DNA of 64,000 nt from Protofrankia sp963555915 (GTDB lineage Bacteria; Actinomycetota; Actinomycetes; Frankiales; Frankiaceae). The notes under the pieces were generated by a model. It did no database searches and had not been told where the DNA came from. It saw only the letters and a program-made list of their open reading frames with translations. The DNA lies in contig NZ_CAUVXL010000031.1 in assembly GCF_963555915.1 (NCBI RefSeq), forward strand, positions 1 through 64,000, written 5' to 3'. Positions 32,705 to 41,572 of the stretch are shown here, one piece after another; within the stretch, counting starts at the first letter, position 1; each line of letters opens with the position of its first letter. A program made the translations under genes and the position numbers.

Positions 32705-34174
32705 TCAGCTGAGTCGCCGGTCGGCCCTGGGCGCGCGAATGCTCGTCGTCGGCAGCCGGATGGCGAACGCCGCTCCGCCCTCGGCGGCCACACCGGCCTC
32801 GGCGTGGCCGCCGAGTCGTGCCGCGAGGCTGGCGACCAGGGCCAGGCCAAGGCCGGTGGAAACCGGGCGGATACCCCGGTAGCGCTCGTAGAGCACGGAC
32901 CGGTCGAAGGCGACGGCGAGATCCTCGGGCGTGAGGCCGGGCCCGCCGTCGCGGACCTCTATGACAATGTGCGCACCTTCCTTGCGGAGGGCGAAAACGA
33001 TCGGTGCGCCGGCTGGTACGACCCGTAGCGCGTTCTCGGCCAGACCGTCGATGATCTGCCGGCACCGGGCCGCGTCGGTTACGGCATCGAGCGGCCCGCT
33101 CGGGATCTCCATCCGCAGCTCGACCCCTTCGGCCGCGCACCGCCGCTCCCAGACCTGCGCGGCGGCGCTGACGACCGCGCTCAGGTCGACGGCGTCCAGA
33201 TCGATGCGGAAGTCATCGGCACCCAGGCGGGCCAGATCGAGAAGGTCGCGAACCAGGCGGTCGAGCCGCAGGGCCTCGGCGAGCAGCACGCGGCCGGTCG
33301 CCGCCACCGAGTCAGCCGGCGTGACCTCATCCACCAGGGCCTCGGCAAAGCCGCGGATCGCGGTCAACGGTGTGCGCAGCTCGTGCGAAACGGAAAGCAG
33401 GAATTCACGCTGCCGTTCCTCACTGATCGCCAGGGCGGCGATGAGGTGGTTGAGGGCCTCGCCCACGTCGGCTATCTCCGCAGGCCCGTAAACCTCGACC
33501 CGGACGTCGCGGCGGCCAGCCGCCAGTTCGTGCGCCGCGCCGGCCATGGCCCGCAGGGGACGCGCGAGCCGGCGGGCGAGCAGTAGGCCCATCGCGGTCG
33601 CGGCGCACAGTGCGACAACGAGCGCGATCGCGAGCCGGCGCGAGACGGGTACGCTGAGTTCCCGACCCTGGGATGCCGGTTGCACCAGGGCTACCGCGCC
33701 CCCGTCGGTCAATGGTCGGGCGGCGATGTTCACCCGGCGTCCCGTGACCGTGGCGGCCCGTCCGACCGGATCACCGGCGCTCAGTCTGGCCAGGACCTCG
33801 CCCGACAACTCGGCCCGCCCGGCGCCACGCGGTCCCCAGCTTGAGGTCACGACTCCGTCGCCGTCGAGGCGGATGACGGTGATCTGCTGGGCCACAAGCA
33901 TCCGGCCCACGCCCGGCCTGAACTCGACGGTCTTCGCCGGGCGATCGTAGAACTGCGCGACGAGGTCAGCCTGTCGTCCCAACGCCCGCCGGGCCTGGTC
34001 GTCGGCGGCTCCGCCGATCAACCTCAGGAAGATCACTCCCGTGAGGACGACCGTGAGCGTGGCTACGGCGGTGGCCAGCAGGGCCGCTCGCAGCGCAAGT
34101 CCGCTGCGGGGCCGGGGCCGGGGCCGGGGCCGAAGCCTGGTGCGGGGCTCAGGCGTCGGCGGTATAACCGACAC
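32705..34174 (-). CDS. sensor histidine kinase
   Basis: This ~489-residue membrane kinase has an Arg/Pro repeat at the N-terminus (RLRPRPRPRPR), helix 1 near residues 25-50, an extracytoplasmic sensor region, helix 2 near 165-190, then a HAMP. The H-box is FLLSVSHELRTPLT, the N-box IIDGLAENALRVV, and GGPGLTPEDL and GLGLALV follow. GTG 34174 overlaps the end of the upstream response regulator by 26 bases; other starts farther upstream are possible. It forms a two-component pair with 34149-34964. Confidence 0.88.
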   Translation of the reverse strand: MSVIPPTPEPRTRLRPRPRPRPRSGLALRAALLATAVATLTVVLTGVIFLRLIGGAADDQARRALGRQADLVAQFYDRPAKTVEFRPGVGRMLVAQQITVIRLDGDGVVTSSWGPRGAGRAELSGEVLARLSAGDPVGRAATVTGRRVNIAARPLTDGGAVALVQPASQGRELSVPVSRRLAIALVVALCAATAMGLLLARRLARPLRAMAGAAHELAAGRRDVRVEVYGPAEIADVGEALNHLIAALAISEERQREFLLSVSHELRTPLTAIRGFAEALVDEVTPADSVAATGRVLLAEALRLDRLVRDLLDLARLGADDFRIDLDAVDLSAVVSAAAQVWERRCAAEGVELRMEIPSGPLDAVTDAARCRQIIDGLAENALRVVPAGAPIVFALRKEGAHIVIEVRDGGPGLTPEDLAVAFDRSVLYERYRGIRPVSTGLGLALVASLAARLGGHAEAGVAAEGGAAFAIRLPTTSIRAPRADRRLS

Positions 34175-34964
34175 CGCGCACCGTCCGGATCGGACTTGCG
34201 TCGCCGAGCTTGGCGCGGACCTGGGCGACATGGACATCGACGGTCCGGGTGCCCGCCGCCGCCGAATATCCCCACACCTGTGACAGCAGCCGTTCACGGG
34301 AGTGGACCAGACCGGGCCGCCGCAGCAGGGCGGACAGCAGGTCGAATTCTGTCGCCGTGAGGACGACATCCCGACCGTCGGCCAGAACGCGGCGGCGGCC
34401 GAGGTCCATCACAACCGTGCCGGCCCGCAGGGTCTGGGAGATGTCGGGTGCGCCGGCCGTGCGGCGTAGCACCGTTCGCAGTCGGGTGACGAGTTCGCGC
34501 GGGGAGAAGGGCTTGGTGACGTAGTCGTCCGCGCCCAGTTCCAGACCCAGGATCCGGTCCGCTTCGTCGTCGCGTGCCGTCACGATGAGTACGGGGATCC
34601 AGTTCTCCTCGCGCCGCAACGTCCGGATGATGTCCAGGCCGTTCATCCCGGGCAGGCGGATGTCGAGAATGATCGCTACCGGCGCCAGCAGTCTGGCCGC
34701 GGCCAGTCCGTCCGCGCCGTCGGCGCAGACATGCGCACCGAACCCGTCACGGGCCAGATACAGCCGGATGAGGTCGGCGATATGGCGCTCGTCCTCGACG
34801 ACCAGGACGAGACCGGACGAGTCGTCTCCCACGGTCGTCAGTGTGACGTTGGTGAGCGTCGATGCGCGCACTGCCCCCGCGGCGAGTGGCGTGGTACTGC
34901 CGCCGGGGACGGCGCCCCGGACGGCAAGACCGACAGCACTGGTGAACGAGCCCGCTGTGCCCAT
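34149..34964 (-). CDS. response regulator, OmpR/PhoB family
   Basis: This two-domain regulator is the partner of the downstream kinase. The receiver contains LVVEDE, the phosphorylation site in ILDIRLPGMNG and VTKPFSPREL. The winged helix contains LTATEFDLLSALLRRPG and ends VRGVGYTADA. The N-terminal ~50 residues before the receiver (GTAGSFTSAVGLAV...) are unusual and may be a wrong start. ATG 34964 is my choice; 35012 is also open, and a GTG nearer the receiver cannot be excluded. Confidence 0.85.
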   Translation of the reverse strand: MGTAGSFTSAVGLAVRGAVPGGSTTPLAAGAVRASTLTNVTLTTVGDDSSGLVLVVEDERHIADLIRLYLARDGFGAHVCADGADGLAAARLLAPVAIILDIRLPGMNGLDIIRTLRREENWIPVLIVTARDDEADRILGLELGADDYVTKPFSPRELVTRLRTVLRRTAGAPDISQTLRAGTVVMDLGRRRVLADGRDVVLTATEFDLLSALLRRPGLVHSRERLLSQVWGYSAAAGTRTVDVHVAQVRAKLGDASPIRTVRGVGYTADA

Positions 34965-35329
34965 CGCCGCTTCACGTCGATCACGTTGACGGGCCCGCGC
35001 CTCCATCCGCATCTTCGGGAACCGCTCGGCCTGGGATCAAGTGTCGGAGTCTGCCCCGCCCGCAGGGCCAACAAAATCCGACTGTTCAGCGTTTCTCTGA
35101 GTGAGCCCCTCCCTTGTCGGCGGTCATTGCCTCGCGAATAATCGACCAGCGACCTGATCGATCCCGCGGCCAGGTCGGGACGGTCAAGGGGGTGGGGAGC
35201 GCGACTCGATGCGATCATGCACGCGGGCGAATCGTCCCGGGGGCGGTGGCGGTGGGAGAAAGACCAGGCGACCCCACAGCCGACGCCCTCCCCGCAGCGG
35301 CGGCTGACCGGCGCGGGCCCGCGGCGCGC
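34965..35329. other. divergent intergenic region
   Basis: It separates the minus-strand two-component pair from the plus-strand kinase gene. The frame of the downstream kinase is open through most of it, but no ribosome site is convincing. No other feature was recognised. Confidence 0.4.
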
Positions 35330-37060
35330 ATGACCAGACATGGGGAGGGACTCCGGGGCCGGTACGGCGTCCCGGCGCTCGCCGTGGCGGGCGCGGTCTT
35401 CGGCGCGGTGGTGCTCTGGCTGGCCGATGCCGGTCGGGATCCGGGCACGACCGGCACCCTCTTCTCTGGCGTTGTCGGCGGGCTCTATCTGTTGACCGGT
35501 TCCGTCACGCACCTGCGCCGGCCGGGCCCGTTCGGGCTGCTGATGGTGACGGTCGGCATCGCCTGGTTCGCCGAGGACCTGCAGATCTCGATCGACCCGG
35601 TGGCGCACACCGTTGGGATGTTCTTCCGGTCCGTGGCCTCGGCGTGTCTCGTGCACCTCCTGCTGGCCTTCCCGGAGGGGCGGCTACGGACACGCACCGA
35701 GCGGGTGGTGACCGGCGCCGTGTATGTGTTCGTGCTCGTCCTCGTGCCGCTGGGCGTCCCGTTCTACCGGTCGTTGACGCCGAACCTGCTGCTCGTTGCC
35801 GACCTGGCCCGGACGCAGGACATGCTGATTGACGGCGCGCAGGTGGTGTTCACCGTGGTCGTCGGCGGGCAGCTGGTCCGGCGCTGGCTCGTCGCCACCC
35901 CGCCGGCCCGCCGGGTGCTCGCGCCGGTGTACGGCGTCGGGCTCGTCGGGAGCGTCGCGTCGCTGCTCCACCCGGCGGCGCTGCCCGGTTCGAGTGCGTT
36001 GCTGGTCAACGATGTCGCCCACCTCGCCACGCTCGGGCTCCCGGTGGCGTTCCTGGCCGGCGCGCTGCGCGTCCGGCTCGGCCGCACGGCCGTCGCGGAC
36101 CTCTTGATCCAGCTGCCGCAGATACCGCCGACCGAGCTGCGTGGCCTGCTGGCCCGCGCGCTCGGCGACCCGACGCTGCGCATCGCCTACCCCCGCCCGG
36201 ACGACGCCGGCTCCGCCAACAACTACCTGGATGCCGACGGACGGCCCGTCACGCCCCGTCCGGACGACGCGGTCACTTCGGTCCGGCGCGGCCTGCGCGT
36301 GGTCGCTGTGCTCCTGCACGACCCGGCGCTGCGCGCCGACAGGCACGTTCTGCATGCCGTGACGGCGGCCGCGGCGCTGGAGCTGGACAACCAGCGGCTC
36401 GCCGCGGAGGTGCGGGCACAGCTTGCCGAGGTCCACGCGTCCCGGGTCCGCATCGTTGCGGCAGCCGACGGGCAGCGCCGCCGGATCGAACGCGATCTGC
36501 ACGACGGCGCCCAGCAACAGCTCGTCACGGCTGCGCTGATCCTGCGGCTGGCGCGGGACCGGCTCGGCCCAGCACCGCCCGACCTCGAGCTCGACGCGCT
36601 CCTGCAACGGGCCGCCGACGGACTGGATGCGGCGATGACGGAACTGCGCGAGCTGGCCCGCGGCATCCACCCCGCGGTGCTCACGGAGGCCGGGCTGCTA
36701 CCCGCGCTGCGGGCACTCGCCACCCGCTCGGCGTACCCCGTGCATGTCGTCGACGGCCCCGCGTTGCCGCCGCTGGCGGACTGGGTGGCCGCGACGGCCT
36801 ACTTCGTCGCGGCCGAGGCCGTGACGAACGCGGCGAAGCACGCCTGTGCCAGCCAGGTCCACGTCCATGTCCGGGCCTGCGGGAACCGGCTGCTCGTCAC
36901 CGTCGCAGACGACGGCGTCGGCGGCGCCGACATGAGCACCGGGACCGGCCTGCTCGGGCTGCGTGACCGGGTCGCCGCGCTCGACGGCAAGCTGGTCGTG
37001 CGCAGTTTCCCCGGCGCCGGGACGTCCGTCCACGCCGAGTTACCCCTGGAGGGGCCGTGA
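35330..37060 (+). CDS. multi-pass membrane histidine kinase, NarL-system type
   Basis: This ~576-residue kinase has about eight N-terminal helices (residues ~10-240), a GAF-like linker, a HisKA_3 dimerisation helix (RRRIERDLHDGAQQQLV, phosphorylated His in LHDG) and a C-terminal ATPase (AEAVTNAAKHA; GGADMSTGTGLLGLRDRV). The ATG 35330 lacks a clear ribosome site; the frame is open to 35114. The stop overlaps the GTG of the LuxR-type regulator (GTGA), giving a coupled pair. Signal unknown. Confidence 0.87.
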   Translation: MTRHGEGLRGRYGVPALAVAGAVFGAVVLWLADAGRDPGTTGTLFSGVVGGLYLLTGSVTHLRRPGPFGLLMVTVGIAWFAEDLQISIDPVAHTVGMFFRSVASACLVHLLLAFPEGRLRTRTERVVTGAVYVFVLVLVPLGVPFYRSLTPNLLLVADLARTQDMLIDGAQVVFTVVVGGQLVRRWLVATPPARRVLAPVYGVGLVGSVASLLHPAALPGSSALLVNDVAHLATLGLPVAFLAGALRVRLGRTAVADLLIQLPQIPPTELRGLLARALGDPTLRIAYPRPDDAGSANNYLDADGRPVTPRPDDAVTSVRRGLRVVAVLLHDPALRADRHVLHAVTAAAALELDNQRLAAEVRAQLAEVHASRVRIVAAADGQRRRIERDLHDGAQQQLVTAALILRLARDRLGPAPPDLELDALLQRAADGLDAAMTELRELARGIHPAVLTEAGLLPALRALATRSAYPVHVVDGPALPPLADWVAATAYFVAAEAVTNAAKHACASQVHVHVRACGNRLLVTVADDGVGGADMSTGTGLLGLRDRVAALDGKLVVRSFPGAGTSVHAELPLEGP

Positions 37061-37743
37061 CCACCGCAACCACTCCACCCGCCCCGGCCGCGGGGGTGAC
37101 GCGCGTCGTGCTCGCCGACGACGCGTCGCTTTTCCGGGCGGCACTTGCCGAGTTGCTGGAACGCGACGGGTACGCGATCGTCGCGCAGGCCGGGAACGCA
37201 GACGAGCTGCTTGACGCCGTCGAGCGGCACCGCCCGGACATCGCGGTCGTCGACATCCGGATGCCGCCCACCCACCGCCTGGAAGGGCTGCGCGCGGCCG
37301 TGCTGCTGCGGCAGCGCCACCCTGGGACGGGCGTGCTGGTGCTGTCGCAGTATCTGGAGGTCGCGCACCTCGACGAGCTGGTCGGGCACACCGCGCGCGG
37401 CGTCGGCTACCTCCTCAAGGACCGGGTCACCGGGCCCGACTTCCTGGACGCCGTCCGCCGGGTGGCCGCCGACGGCTGCGCGTTCGACCCCGAGGTCGTC
37501 CCGCTGCTCGTCGGCGGCAGGGGCTGGCGCGACGAGCTGGCCGAGCTCAGCCCGCGGGAACGGCAGGTCCTCGCGCTGATGGCGCAGGGCCGGTCCAACA
37601 ACGCGATCGCCGACGAGCTGCACCTCACGACGCGCACCGTCGAGACGCACGTCCGCAACGTCTTTCAGCGGCTTGCGCTGCCCGACGAGGCCGAGCACAA
37701 CCGTCGCGTCCTCGCGGTACTCGCCTACCTGCGGTCGGCCTGA
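37057..37743 (+). CDS. response regulator, NarL/LuxR family
   Basis: This 228-residue regulator has the receiver (VVLADDASLF; VVDIRMPPT with the phosphorylated Asp; GYLLKDRV) and the LuxR helix-turn-helix (LSPRERQVLALMAQGRSNNAIAD; TRTVETHVRNVFQRL). It is translationally coupled to the membrane kinase. Its 3' end overlaps the convergent stand-alone receiver gene by 19 bases. Confidence 0.92.
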   Translation: MTTATTPPAPAAGVTRVVLADDASLFRAALAELLERDGYAIVAQAGNADELLDAVERHRPDIAVVDIRMPPTHRLEGLRAAVLLRQRHPGTGVLVLSQYLEVAHLDELVGHTARGVGYLLKDRVTGPDFLDAVRRVAADGCAFDPEVVPLLVGGRGWRDELAELSPRERQVLALMAQGRSNNAIADELHLTTRTVETHVRNVFQRLALPDEAEHNRRVLAVLAYLRSA

Positions 37744-38108
37744 CGCGCCACGATCAGCGCCAGCGCGGCCGCCGACAGCGTCGACTTGGGGAGGAACCCG
37801 GCCGCGGACGACCGCTCGACCGCGTCGCCGTAGTGCTCGGCGTCGCGCACCGAACAGAACACCACCGTGACGCCGGGGGCCGCGCGGTGCAGCGCCCGGC
37901 AGACGCTGAACCCGTCCATGTCGGGCAAGGTGACGTCCAGCAGCACGACATCGGGGTCCGCTTCGGGCACGCCGGCCAGCGCCTCAGCCCCGGTCGCGGC
38001 GTCGCCCACCACCTGGTAGCCGCCGCCTTCCAGGAGCGCGCGGGCGACGGCGCGGAACGGCGCGTTGTCGTCGACGATGAAGACGCGGCCCACCGCCACC
38101 CGGTCCAT
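37725..38108 (-). CDS. stand-alone receiver-domain response regulator
   Basis: This 127-residue single receiver has all core residues: FIVDDN acidic pair, LLDVTLPDMDG phosphorylation site, FCSVRD switch Ser and FLPKS lysine. No output domain follows; the stop is natural. It is convergent with the NarL-type regulator and may accept phosphate from that kinase or act by protein contact. Gene order (head-to-head with the 38230 operon, 121 bases apart) also allows a link with the vWA/PP2C/kinase operon. Confidence 0.82.
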   Translation of the reverse strand: MDRVAVGRVFIVDDNAPFRAVARALLEGGGYQVVGDAATGAEALAGVPEADPDVVLLDVTLPDMDGFSVCRALHRAAPGVTVVFCSVRDAEHYGDAVERSSAAGFLPKSTLSAAALALIVARQADRR

Positions 38109-38229
38109 CGCACGGACGGTAGCACCCGGTCTCCGGCCCCGACCTCGGTGCCAGCACTGGGAAAACCGGTCCCGGAAGCCGGTGTCGGCACCGATGTGCC
38201 CGGTCGCGGTCCGCCCGAGACTCCTTCCC

Positions 38230-38733
38230 ATGAAGGCTGCGCTGAAGGTGCTCGCACGCGTGCTTGCCACGATCGTCGTACTCGCGGTCGTCGGCGGCCA
38301 GATCACCGCCTGCTCCAGCTCGCCCGGTCTCGGCGGCGGCACGGGCGGGTCGGGCACGAGTGGGCGCCCGGATGTCACGACGAGCGCGACATCGAAGGTG
38401 ACGGGAACCCCGAACGTCACGACGAGCGCGACGGCGGACTCGACGGGAACCCCGAATGTCACGCAGCGGGGCACGAACAGCACTAACCGCGTCGACTGCG
38501 CGAGTATCGACAGCAAGCTGAAGATCTCCGCCTACCACGGGGCGATCCGCTGGAAGGCCACGTCCGCGTCGGGTGTCTCGGTCACCCCGTCGTCCGGGTT
38601 CCTCCACGAGGACGAGAGCGAGGTCGTCCGTATCGGCGGGAGCTACTCCGGCGGCGGGGGTTTCACGGTGGTCGTCTCCGCCCCGAACCGGACCGGTTCG
38701 GGCAGCGTCAACTCGCCGTTCACATGCGTGTGA
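38230..38733 (+). CDS. secreted lipoprotein, first gene of vWA/PP2C/kinase operon
   Basis: This 167-residue protein has a lipoprotein signal (RVLATIVVLAVVGGQITAC; lipobox ITAC, Cys 28). A Thr/Ser-rich low-complexity linker with repeats of TGTPNVTTSAT follows. The last ~80 residues form a compact domain with two Cys (VDCASIDSKLKI ... FTCV) that could make a disulfide. It has no known family. Its stop overlaps the next start. It may be the extracytoplasmic sensing partner of the phosphorylation system downstream. Confidence 0.65.
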   Translation: MKAALKVLARVLATIVVLAVVGGQITACSSSPGLGGGTGGSGTSGRPDVTTSATSKVTGTPNVTTSATADSTGTPNVTQRGTNSTNRVDCASIDSKLKISAYHGAIRWKATSASGVSVTPSSGFLHEDESEVVRIGGSYSGGGGFTVVVSAPNRTGSGSVNSPFTCV

Positions 38734-39305
38734 CAGAGCGTCGCGCGTCGCCGTGGCGGCACCCGGCGCTGGCACCCGGGTACGCGGCGGTGATCGCGTT
38801 CGGTGCCGTCGCGCTGTCAAGCCTCATCCTGCCGCGGGAGGGGGTCACCGTCACTGTGTTGGCGGCGGATGCCCGGCTCCTGGCCGACCTGACCGTCCAG
38901 GTCCGCGACCAGGACGTGTGCGTGGTCTCGTCGGCGGCCCCGGTGCGGCTGGTCGGGCCGAAGCCGGCGTCGGCGTGCAGCCGGGAGAGCCGGGAGCAGA
39001 TATCCGACGGCAGGGAGACCAAACTGACCGTCGAGCCGGTCCAGGTGGTCGCGGAGACGACGGACAAGGGCGTCCAGGTCCCGAGCATCAGCACGGTCAC
39101 GATCCGCGACGCAGAGCGCGTGTTACAGAGCTACGTACTCGACAAGACCGGGCGGTTCACGCCGTCCAAGCTGCCGCTGAACGCGACGGTCTGCCTGGAC
39201 CTGCCGACCGGCTGGCGGTTCGCCGACTCGAAAACGACCGGCCAGCAGTGCCAGCCGGTCACCAACCCGGCCGCCGACGTGCGGTTCCGCCTGGAGAAGT
39301 CGTGA
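38730..39305 (+). CDS. single-span membrane protein with extracytoplasmic domain
   Basis: This ~191-residue protein has a basic N-terminus, one hydrophobic helix (YAAVIAFGAVALSSLIL) and a ~150-residue exported domain with four Cys (VCVV, SACS, TVCLD, QQCQP). I chose the GTG at 38730 because it gives the 4-base overlap typical of this operon; ATG 38724 is the alternative. No family recognised. The paired cysteines resemble those of the preceding lipoprotein, so the two may interact outside the membrane. Confidence 0.62.
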   Translation: MTERRASPWRHPALAPGYAAVIAFGAVALSSLILPREGVTVTVLAADARLLADLTVQVRDQDVCVVSSAAPVRLVGPKPASACSRESREQISDGRETKLTVEPVQVVAETTDKGVQVPSISTVTIRDAERVLQSYVLDKTGRFTPSKLPLNATVCLDLPTGWRFADSKTTGQQCQPVTNPAADVRFRLEKS

Positions 39306-39907
39306 CGGGACGGCCCGCGGCGGGACGGCTCCAGCTCCCGCTGCTCGCGACGTCGGCGCTCGTCGCGGCCGGATTCGGCTGGGCCCTGCGGTTCCAGGAC
39401 CGCCCGTTCGAGATGACGCTCGCCGTGGTTCTCGGGTCCGCCGCCGCAGGCACGCTGCTCGCGGCTCTGCTGGGGCAACCGGTCACGGACCGCGCCCAAT
39501 CGCCGGAACTGAGGCGCCCGTCGTCCGGGCCGGGCGCCGGCGGCGCGCAGCCGCAGACCTCGCAGCCGCAGACCTCGCAGCCGGAGGCCACGAAGCTTGT
39601 GCTGCCGGTCGGGCAGCCGGCAGGCAGCGCCCCGCCCGCGGGGCAGTGGTGGAACAGGGACGCCCCGCCGGCCGCGGCACCCGCGGCGACCGCGCCGGCC
39701 CGCCCGGCTCCGCGCGATCTCGGGGAGCTGCGCGACTCCGCCCGCGTCGTGCAGTGCCCGCGATGCGGCGCGTTCCGCCTCGACGTCCGGCACGCCGGTG
39801 CGGGATACGCGTTCCACTGCCGCGTCGATGGCCACGAGTGGACCTGGCAGCCCGGAGCCGCGTGGCCGGTCGTCGTCGTCGCGAGTCGCCGCCGAAATAC
39901 CCGCTGA
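39302..39907 (+). CDS. two-helix membrane protein with C-terminal zinc-ribbon-like domain
   Basis: This 201-residue protein has two helices (QLPLLATSALVAAGFGWAL and LAVVLGSAAAGTLLAALLG), a Pro/Gln-rich linker with QPQTS repeats, and a C-terminal CPRCGAF...FHCRVDGHEW motif that could bind zinc. GTGA overlap with the preceding gene. Zinc-ribbon domains recur in TerY-P-type loci. Function is unknown; it may act as a membrane scaffold. Confidence 0.6.
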   Translation: MTGRPAAGRLQLPLLATSALVAAGFGWALRFQDRPFEMTLAVVLGSAAAGTLLAALLGQPVTDRAQSPELRRPSSGPGAGGAQPQTSQPQTSQPEATKLVLPVGQPAGSAPPAGQWWNRDAPPAAAPAATAPARPAPRDLGELRDSARVVQCPRCGAFRLDVRHAGAGYAFHCRVDGHEWTWQPGAAWPVVVVASRRRNTR

Positions 39908-39924
39908 CCAGGACGGATGGACGA

Positions 39925-40767
39925 ATGTACGAGCAGACCTTCTCCCGTACCAACCCCGGCTGCATCATGTTCCTGCTGGACCGGTCCGACTCGATGAAGC
40001 AGCCGTGGCAGTCCAGCGGGGGTACCCTCGCCGATGGCGCCGCCCGCGCCGTGAACAAGATCCTGCTCGATCTGTGCGTGAAGTCGGCGAAGGAGGTCGG
40101 CGGCCGGGCCAGGCACTACTTCGACGTCAGCGTCTTCGGCTACGGCGCCTGCCCGGTGGCGGGCGGCGAGGGCGTCGAGCCGGCGCTGGCCGGGCGGCCG
40201 ATCGTGCCGATCCCGGATGTGTTCGACAACCCGCTGCGAGTCGAGGCCGACCAGTCGGTCGACGCCGTCGCCGGCTCCCGGCTCCCGGTCTGGATCGAGC
40301 CGGTGTTCGGCTACCGCACCCCCATGTGCCAGGCCATCGCGACGGCGGGCGAGCACGTGTACGAGTGGGCGGCCAGCCATCCAGACTCGTTCCCGCCGAT
40401 CGTCATCAACATCACCGACGGAATGGTCACCGACAGCCCGTACGACGGCGCCGGCCTCGCCGAGTGGGCCGCCCGACTCACCTCGATCGAGACCCGTTAC
40501 GGCCAGGCGCTGCTGTTCAACATCTTCCTGTCGCCGACAGTCGCGCCCGAGGCGCTGTTTCCGGTCACGGCGACAGGGCTGCCCGAACCGGGCCCCGAGC
40601 TGTTCGCGATCTCCAGCGCGCTGCCGGCGTCGATGGTCGCGAACGCCCGCGGCGCGCGGGTGGAGATCGCGGACGGCGCCCGCGGGTTCGTGTTCAACGC
40701 CGGCCTGGCGACGCTCGTGTGGTTCCTGGAGATCGGCACCCGGGTCGCCGACGTCCGGGACCGGTGA
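39925..40767 (+). CDS. von Willebrand factor A domain protein, TerY-like
   Basis: This 280-residue cytoplasmic vWA protein has the metal-ion-dependent adhesion site: DRSDSM near residue 19 (DxSxS) and the later ITDGMVTD. TerY-type vWA proteins act as scaffolds or substrates in phosphorylation systems with a PP2C phosphatase and a kinase. This gene is followed directly by those two. I chose the ATG at 39925 (MYEQTFSRTNPG); upstream in-frame sequence belongs to the previous gene. The domain takes up almost the whole protein. Confidence 0.82.
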   Translation: MYEQTFSRTNPGCIMFLLDRSDSMKQPWQSSGGTLADGAARAVNKILLDLCVKSAKEVGGRARHYFDVSVFGYGACPVAGGEGVEPALAGRPIVPIPDVFDNPLRVEADQSVDAVAGSRLPVWIEPVFGYRTPMCQAIATAGEHVYEWAASHPDSFPPIVINITDGMVTDSPYDGAGLAEWAARLTSIETRYGQALLFNIFLSPTVAPEALFPVTATGLPEPGPELFAISSALPASMVANARGARVEIADGARGFVFNAGLATLVWFLEIGTRVADVRDR

Positions 40768-40777
40768 GGACCTCCTG

Positions 40778-41572
40778 ATGATCCTCGCCCGCTCCGCCTG
40801 TTTCTGGCTGGAGAAGCTGGGTAGCGCGGCACCGGAATGGGAGGACGCCGCTGCCTGCCACGACGGCGACCCGGCCGCCGGTGTCGCGCCCCGCTACGTG
40901 GTTGTGGACGGCGCCACCGAGGCCTACGACGCAATCCGCTGGGTGGCGCAGCTGGTCGGCTCGTTCGTCGCCGACACCGGGCCCGACCTCACCCCCGACG
41001 GGCTGTGCGCCTGGTTCGAGCAGGTCCAGCGGCTGTGGGTGGCCGAGGCGCCCGCGCGGTTCGCGACGGTCATCGAGGAACACAAGTTCCACACGCAGGG
41101 GTCGTTCGCGACGTTCCTGGGATGCCGCCTCACCGGCCTCGACGGGCCCCGGGCCCGCTGGGAGGCAGCCGCGCTCGGGGACACCGTGCTGTTCCACGTC
41201 CGGGCCGGCCGGCTGCTCACGCACTTCCCGCCGATCGACGTGGACGACTTCGGTCTCTCCCCTGACGGGATAGGCACCCGCCCGGAGGCGCTCGGCCCGA
41301 TGCTGCGTGCGCTGGAGCTGGCCAGTGGCGAGGTTCGCGCGGGCGACGTGCTCTTCATCGCCACCGACGCGCTGGCCCAGTGGCTGCTGTTGGAGACCGG
41401 TCGCGACGAGGCGTCGCTGTGGGCGGCCCTCGCCGGCCTGGACCACGACGCGGCGTTCGCGGCGATCGTCGCCGACCAGCGCGCGGCCGGGCGCATGCGC
41501 AACGACGACGTCACCCTGCTGCGGGTCCAGCTCGCCACGACCGAGCCCGGCGCGCTGGTGGTCCCGTTATGA
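40778..41572 (+). CDS. PP2C-like protein phosphatase of TerY-P-type triad
   Basis: This 264-residue protein shows degenerate but complete PP2C motifs in order: WEDAAACHDG, VVVDGATEA (DGxxE), GSFATFLGCRL, AALGDTVLFHV (GD), FIATDALAQW and RNDDVTLLRV (DD.T). It probably dephosphorylates partners of the two kinases that follow. GAGGA lies just before ATG 40778 and the stop overlaps the next gene (ATGA). It is shorter and more divergent than housekeeping PP2Cs, as is typical for the triad. Confidence 0.8.
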   Translation: MILARSACFWLEKLGSAAPEWEDAAACHDGDPAAGVAPRYVVVDGATEAYDAIRWVAQLVGSFVADTGPDLTPDGLCAWFEQVQRLWVAEAPARFATVIEEHKFHTQGSFATFLGCRLTGLDGPRARWEAAALGDTVLFHVRAGRLLTHFPPIDVDDFGLSPDGIGTRPEALGPMLRALELASGEVRAGDVLFIATDALAQWLLLETGRDEASLWAALAGLDHDAAFAAIVADQRAAGRMRNDDVTLLRVQLATTEPGALVVPL

